Assembly (NCBI GenBank): GCA_001630475.1
Contig: KV419434.1
Location: forward strand, 237,528-301,527
Reading direction: 5' to 3'
Source: Sistotremastrum niveocremeum HHB9708
Lineage: Eukaryota; Basidiomycota; Agaricomycetes; Sistotremastrales; Sistotremastraceae
Length of the DNA stretch: 64,000 nt
Under the pieces are notes generated by a model. It was not told the origin of the DNA, searched no databases, and saw only the letters and a program-made list of their open reading frames with translations. The translations under genes and the position numbers were made by a program. Of this stretch, positions 58,401-64,000 are shown piece by piece. How positions within the stretch are numbered: the first letter of the stretch is position 1; every line of letters begins with the position of its first letter.

Positions 58401-61400
58401 AGACCTTTCACATCTCAACCCGACTTTGTCCTTGGCGGAATGTAAACATCCCGACGGATCGGGAGGGGAAAAATCGTGACGGGAAGTTCAGGAACAGATG
58501 TTCGACATAGAACGGAAAGAAAACATACTTTCGTCATAGAGAGGGTGCTAGGAAGGCCAGAGGCCGGGTAAGAGTATAGTGATCGGCGGGCTCGAGCGTG
58601 AGTCGATAATTTGGTCCCGTTCCCGACGTCGCCAAGCTGAAAAGACTCGCGAAAGTAGGGCATAGCACCTGAGAGGAAGACCAGGAGGCCGATGCTATGA
58701 CGCAATTGATCAGTATACCGGTGGGCGCATCCTAATTGTTATGTTGAGCTTCGTACTGACCCTGGACTTCTACGAAGACAATGGCGTTCGCAGCAGGTCA
58801 ATCAGACCGTACGATCGTTAGAATAATCGGTTTCAGAACCACGACCAGGTAGTCTCACCGTGTGTCCTGTAATTAGTGTGTGTATGAGTTAGTTCCCATC
58901 AAAGAAGACAACGGTCAAATGCGAGACCGTACGAGCGCTCACCTTCGATGACGTAGCATTCGACTTACAGTGAATGCTCAAATATTCTATATCGAGATTG
59001 ACGCGCTCGCAAGGGTCATATCGGAAAGTAGATAGAAAATCACGTCCAGTGAGCTGTCCAGACGAATTGATGGCTCACGAGACATGAGTGCATTGACTCC
59101 GGGGAGTAGCCAATCAGAATAGTCGATTTAATCAGAGCGGAAGATAACTCGGGTAATCACGGGCGTCAGGCTTTAGATTCTCGATAAGGAAATTCAATCC
59201 AGTTCGACCGACCTCGCGCCCGCCTTCATGCTTCGCCTCAGTCCAGAGTGTGGGCGGGAATGAAAAGGGGAAATAGGATGCGCGGGGCGACTTCTAGATA
59301 ATCCTCGCTTGGGAGATTAAGGAACACGTGTGGCGTTGAGTCGTCCTGATCGAAGGTGGAGTCGACAGATTAGCGAAAGCATTTGTTTCCACAAATACTC
59401 AGTCTAAGTGGGCGCAAATGAAGCGTGTGATATAAGGTACAACCTCCAAGGAGTCTTTTTCGCGTCATGTTCGAGGCTCGGGGGACGATGAGAGGACGAT
59501 ATTGAGCATTCGCGAGTATGGCAAACCTCGTGGTTATCTCGAGCTTTGAGGTCCCCGATGACGAGATGTCCACCACACGTATCATTGTAGCGCCAAGAAA
59601 CCGACGATTCTTCAATCCCTGCAGGAATTTAAGCGTTGCACTGGTCACAGATAGACTGAAAAGGACATCGACGAGCGTTCAAAAGTAATCGGACCGGATC
59701 AGGTTTATCTAGGAGACTTGGAAGTATACTTAGAGGTAGAAGCGACTTGATAAGATGATCGCGACGCCCTCAACTGACGTTTCCAAGGGTGTGCGGGAGG
59801 CGCTGAGAATAGTAGGGGTCCTGTATTATTCGTGGTCTTTAGTGCGTCATGGCATCCAGGGGCTCGAGAGAGGAAAGTCGTCATAGCACACAGAGCCGGG
59901 GTGTTTCTCATGACCTGATCGACAGAATGGGACATGAGGTCTAGATTGTAGCCCAGGACGATCAGGTTCATTGACGCAATGTTCACGTTGAAGACATGAC
60001 GTCGATCATCATTCGAAGGGCGTCGAGGCATCATTGCTGATGATCTGTTGTTGGTGATCTTGGAGGATTCTACGACTGCAGGGAAAGGAACGACGAAGCA
60101 CCGCCCGACGATAGAATCGTCGGGATTAAAATCACATGCCTCTGATAAACTGTACAAGCAGACCCTCGAGAGCGTGGAAATCTTCCAAAGGTAGAGTCTG
60201 CTCCGAAAGCTGCCGTAGATCATGTAATCAGAGGCGGGATTATTGATGAGATTTGTGTGAAGACTGACACTGCATCGAACTTATCGCACATGACAAAGTC
60301 ATGTCGCTCTTTGATTCGCTCGCATCCGGGATCGATATGTCCTACGGATCAATGGCGGGAACATAAAGGCAGATTTCACGCTCATAGGGAGAGCTTAAGG
60401 AAGTGTTGTTACTTCGAGGCGGTCTTCGGGTGCGTAAATCGTATTCATTGGGTTCATTTGTTTGCCTGTCGTGTGATCAGATGAATCTTCTAGTACTGTT
60501 GACGTGGAAGAACTTGTGTAGTACGCGAGGTGATAGGTAGGATTTCGCGAGACGACGTGTGCATCGCAAAGTGTGCTTCAGGCACAGTAGCAATGGTGTC
60601 AAGGATGGAATACATGTCTCCGGTTCGGTTGCTGGCTATTGCCGGTCGTGGGGACTATTAGGTGGTTCCGCAGTTAAAAATGACCGACCAACTCACTCGA
60701 GAAGATATTTCGTGCTTCCGATAGACAGCTGCTGGAGAGTCGGGGAGAAACTGGGGTTCAAGACACAGATCGGAAGTCCGATGGATCTCAAGGGCGATTT
60801 GAGAAGTTGAAGAAGGATCACCATTTACGAACTGTCAGGATTCAGCGCTTAAACGATATGTTGAAAGATCCTGAAAGACGACGAAGGAGGCTACAAACAG
60901 CATGAGCCCTTGACCCTAATATGGAAGTCCTGGACTCACACTCACGAAGCAGGGCACGAAGAGGAGAGGGTGAAACCCTAGCTCCTTCGAATGAACCTGA
61001 TCACGATGCCATGGGTAGGTTCTGTTCGAATAACGAGAGCTATACCCGCATCGACTACGTCCCGTGTGGGAGGACGATAGAAGCGGGCGCTTATTAGGCG
61101 TGCATAAGGTATGTCGGACGTAACGGGCTTCCGTAATGGAAGGTCTGGCTTCCCGAGACGGAATCAGAGCCAGGTGGCTACGGCTCGAAATTCCGAAACG
61201 ATCGTTGGGATTGCTCGATTCAACTGCGAGAGTGGCGTGCGAGTGCATTTCAGGAGTTACGGCGAGGGAACGGCCATGAGACATCAGTGCGAAGGAAGCC
61301 TGTGAGGGTCAATTCGGAACCAGCCTAGATCAGACCCACTTATGAACGAAGAAATGGAGAGGATGACATGATCCGAGCTTATGAGGTTGGTGATCACAGG

Positions 61401-64000
61401 AAATGAAGAAGATGCGTACAAGCTGAGGTCGAAGGCTGGGATATTAAAAGTGGACCATTTAGGAGAGGTGTTCTCAATGTTCCTGACGAAGTCGAAGTCA
61501 CGCTTCACTCCTACTTCCTGGTACCGGGAAAACCTGAGGGGTCTCTGCGTCACTCGGCGCTCTGAGCCAAATACGGACGGATCGCCATTCGCAGAGCATC
61601 AGTTTTTTTCTCCGTTTTCGAGGTCAGAATAATCGAACACGATTAAAAATGTCAGAAACGCACGATAAATGAGTTGAAGTTTGGCATCCTGCCGTTGACG
61701 ATTCATAATTGGAACAAGGGGAACCAACAAGGTCGAAATGTCGTACGAGCCAGCCGTCTCTCGGAAGGCGGGGCCAATGTCCCGGGAACTTGGTGCAGCA
61801 GCGTCGGAGAAACCAGTCACAGAGTGAGCCAGATCTGAAGATCGAGAGATCGGGGTAGGAAGGAAAAGATTCGAGACAGAGATGAATATTCTTTGCATCG
61901 GTCGCATCGCATCGCATAATAAGCGTGTCCCCGGGCGATCCCGTGAGAAAGCTGCAAAGTAAGTGGGGCCTTGGCTCACCTGCTTCGGACGAATTCGGAA
62001 GGTTATGCAACTTGCCGGATGCATCTTGACTTAGCACTTAGTGCAGACCAGATCTCCAAGGTCCCCTATTCCGACTGCATATTACCCACCCCTTAATTCA
62101 CCCATCCCGATATCTATCCCGAAGCCGTCCCGAAGCCTCGTCAAGAGCTGTTACCCGAGACTCATGAGATGCATGTGGGCACATGAATTAGTCTTTATCG
62201 AACGATTGAGAGTCGAGTGTGAGAATTCGGGTGGGTTTCCATATATGGCAGCTTGAACGAGTCTCGTGCTAGAGGGCGAGTCGCATCAGAGCTTTCATTT
62301 CGTAGTGGGGAAGCTTCTGAGTTCTACCTCCCCACATACTATGTGCGAGGGCGTCGGAGTAGACGGCGAGGCGCGATTACCGGCCCCGAAACGAAGAGAC
62401 TAGCGGAAGAAGGAAAATGAAAGGTTGTTCTAAGACAGATTTGTAAGAGACTTAACGAGTGCCTGATCGCGGTTGTTAGGGATGCGGCGTGGCGTACCAC
62501 GGTATGGTCATATCGTGGAAAACCGGAACGAGAGAATCGTCCTCAGATTTATGTACCGTTGTATCTTGGCTGAGTCAGATCTTTCACTGTCACCTGCTGA
62601 TGGCTCACGAATTCCTTAGTGTGAGTATGATGTCAAATGAGTAATGGCTCGAGTCTTAGCAACTTCATTTCTAGGCTGCCGAAGAACGTTTGAAATGGCT
62701 TTTCTAGAAAAAGGAACGAAACTCACAGGAGATGATTTGACGTATGATCAGTGTATGACCCCGCCGTTCTGTCGGGACCGACCGCTGCGGGAGCAACGGC
62801 AATAATTTCGGGAAATATAGGTCCAAGGGCGAGAGGAGCGGCAATCTAGAATATTGGTCAGGGATCTCAGGTTAATATTTAGAAGACCGAATTGGCCGGA
62901 ACTTAAGTGTGTAATGGGTAAATATTACTGAGCGCTTGTGTCATACCTTTCTTAGGCACGCTTCTCATGGACGCACCTCACTAATGGTCTCAATTGTGTC
63001 ATCCTCGTATTGCAAGATAAAGGTCGTCTGTGTAGGTGTTGAAACCTTCTAGGGCAGTTCGGTGTGGTATTTCCGCAGTCGTTATCCCTCCCGAGTTTTC
63101 CTAGGCGATGGAAGGTAAGCAAAGGTGGTCTTAGGGGTCGGAGAAAATCGGAATTCTTGACAGTACGACTACGCAGACGGTCATTATTGAGAGAAGAACG
63201 GATGAATGTGGAATGGAATGGTCGGGTAGAAGGGTTGAGAGGAAGATTCACCGTTTGTGTGTCTCACAGACTGTCAACTTGAGAGCATTGAGGGTGGAAA
63301 AAACGGGGGACCTCGGTTTAGCGTGGCTACGCTTCTGATTCGTTCACGGTCGTCAAGAGACGGAGTCCTATACTTTGTCTTGTGCCGTGTGGGGGATATG
63401 TGTATTTTAAGAGCGACGATTTCGGTAGCTTGTGTGCTAGTCTCTAAGCAGGGGAGCGAGTGAAAGTGAGGGGATGATGGAAGAGGCTTCTCAGATGATA
63501 TAATACGCCTTATCTGCTGACTTCTAATACCCCTGTTCCTAGACTTCTCTAGATCTGCCACGCCATGACGCTATATCCAAACCGAGATGATATGCCATCG
63601 AATGAATGGATCGAATCTGTGATCCCGAGATCATCCTTGTCTGTGAACGACTTGACGATCAGGAACGAACTCGTTATTGAGGGTGTCGATCTGATGTATG
63701 TCGGTTGAGAGAAGGGTTTGAATGCCGAGATTAAAGTGTGAGCATAATGTCACGCGTATGACTGAGTGACCTCATGATGTATAAACATGAACTTGCCGGT
63801 TGCCGATCGGCATGGACATTGAGAAATATTCCTCGTCTGGTCTCATCGGATTCGGGAGCGCCAGCGTCAAATAATAAAATACTCCTCAGTCGTCGGACGT
63901 CTTCAAGACGGCATTTAAATATTTGCGTGACGGTACGGGGGTCGGATACCGTTGATGAAGTGGAGGGTGGAGATGCCGAGGTGGATTTACTTATTAGAAG
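55405..64000. other. Long gene-poor region to the window end
   Basis: About 8.6 kb without a gene, transposon or RNA I can support. The first few hundred bases are the transporter 3' flank. Frames here are short, overlap in all six phases and lack paired splice signals. No telomere-type repeat, tRNA or 5S-like sequence was found. Confidence 0.4.

Overview
The window looks like nuclear DNA of a filamentous basidiomycete, probably an Agaricomycete. Genes are split by many short introns (mostly about 45-60 nt, GT..AG with a few GC..AG). Several families typical of mushroom-forming fungi are present: tandem microsomal P450s, a Plavaka-type DNA transposase, a DUF6532 protein, HGD-type kinases, an F-box protein and a fungal HNH protein. 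All models were built by eye from splice signals, reading phase and comparison of paralogues inside the window. No RNA gene, CRISPR array, LTR element or virus-like element was recognised.

Layout, left to right. 1-11.8 kb: four tandem P450 genes on the + strand (the first cut by the window edge) with matching intron positions; between the first two lies a gene whose frame runs from a complete protein kinase straight into an arrestin-like domain. 12.2-14.7 kb: an AVT1-like vacuolar amino acid transporter, followed at 15.9-16.4 kb by a decayed copy of its last exon. 16.5-33.6 kb: two - strand paralogues of an unrecognised family, with an apparently uninterrupted Plavaka transposase, two small hypothetical loci, a DUF6532 protein and an F-box-like protein between them. 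34.6-40.2 kb: an HNH protein diverging from a second, stand-alone kinase, then a head-plus-coiled-coil protein that resembles the XRCC4/XLF/PAXX end-joining superfamily, then a small C2H2 zinc-finger gene. A second copy of the zinc-finger gene lies at 45.3-45.8 kb, just past a P450 relic at 44.8 kb. The right part is gene-poor (46-53.8 and 55.4-64 kb) except for an SLC35C2/Ymd8-like transporter at 53.8-55.4 kb.

Duplication is the main theme: P450s, kinases, zinc-finger genes, the orphan pair and the transporter fragment are all local copies. The tandem P450s suggest oxidative tailoring of a shared class of lipophilic substrates, but no polyketide synthase, terpene synthase or NRPS gene is visible, so a biosynthetic cluster is not shown. 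The observations most worth following are the kinase-arrestin fusion and the XRCC4-superfamily candidate.
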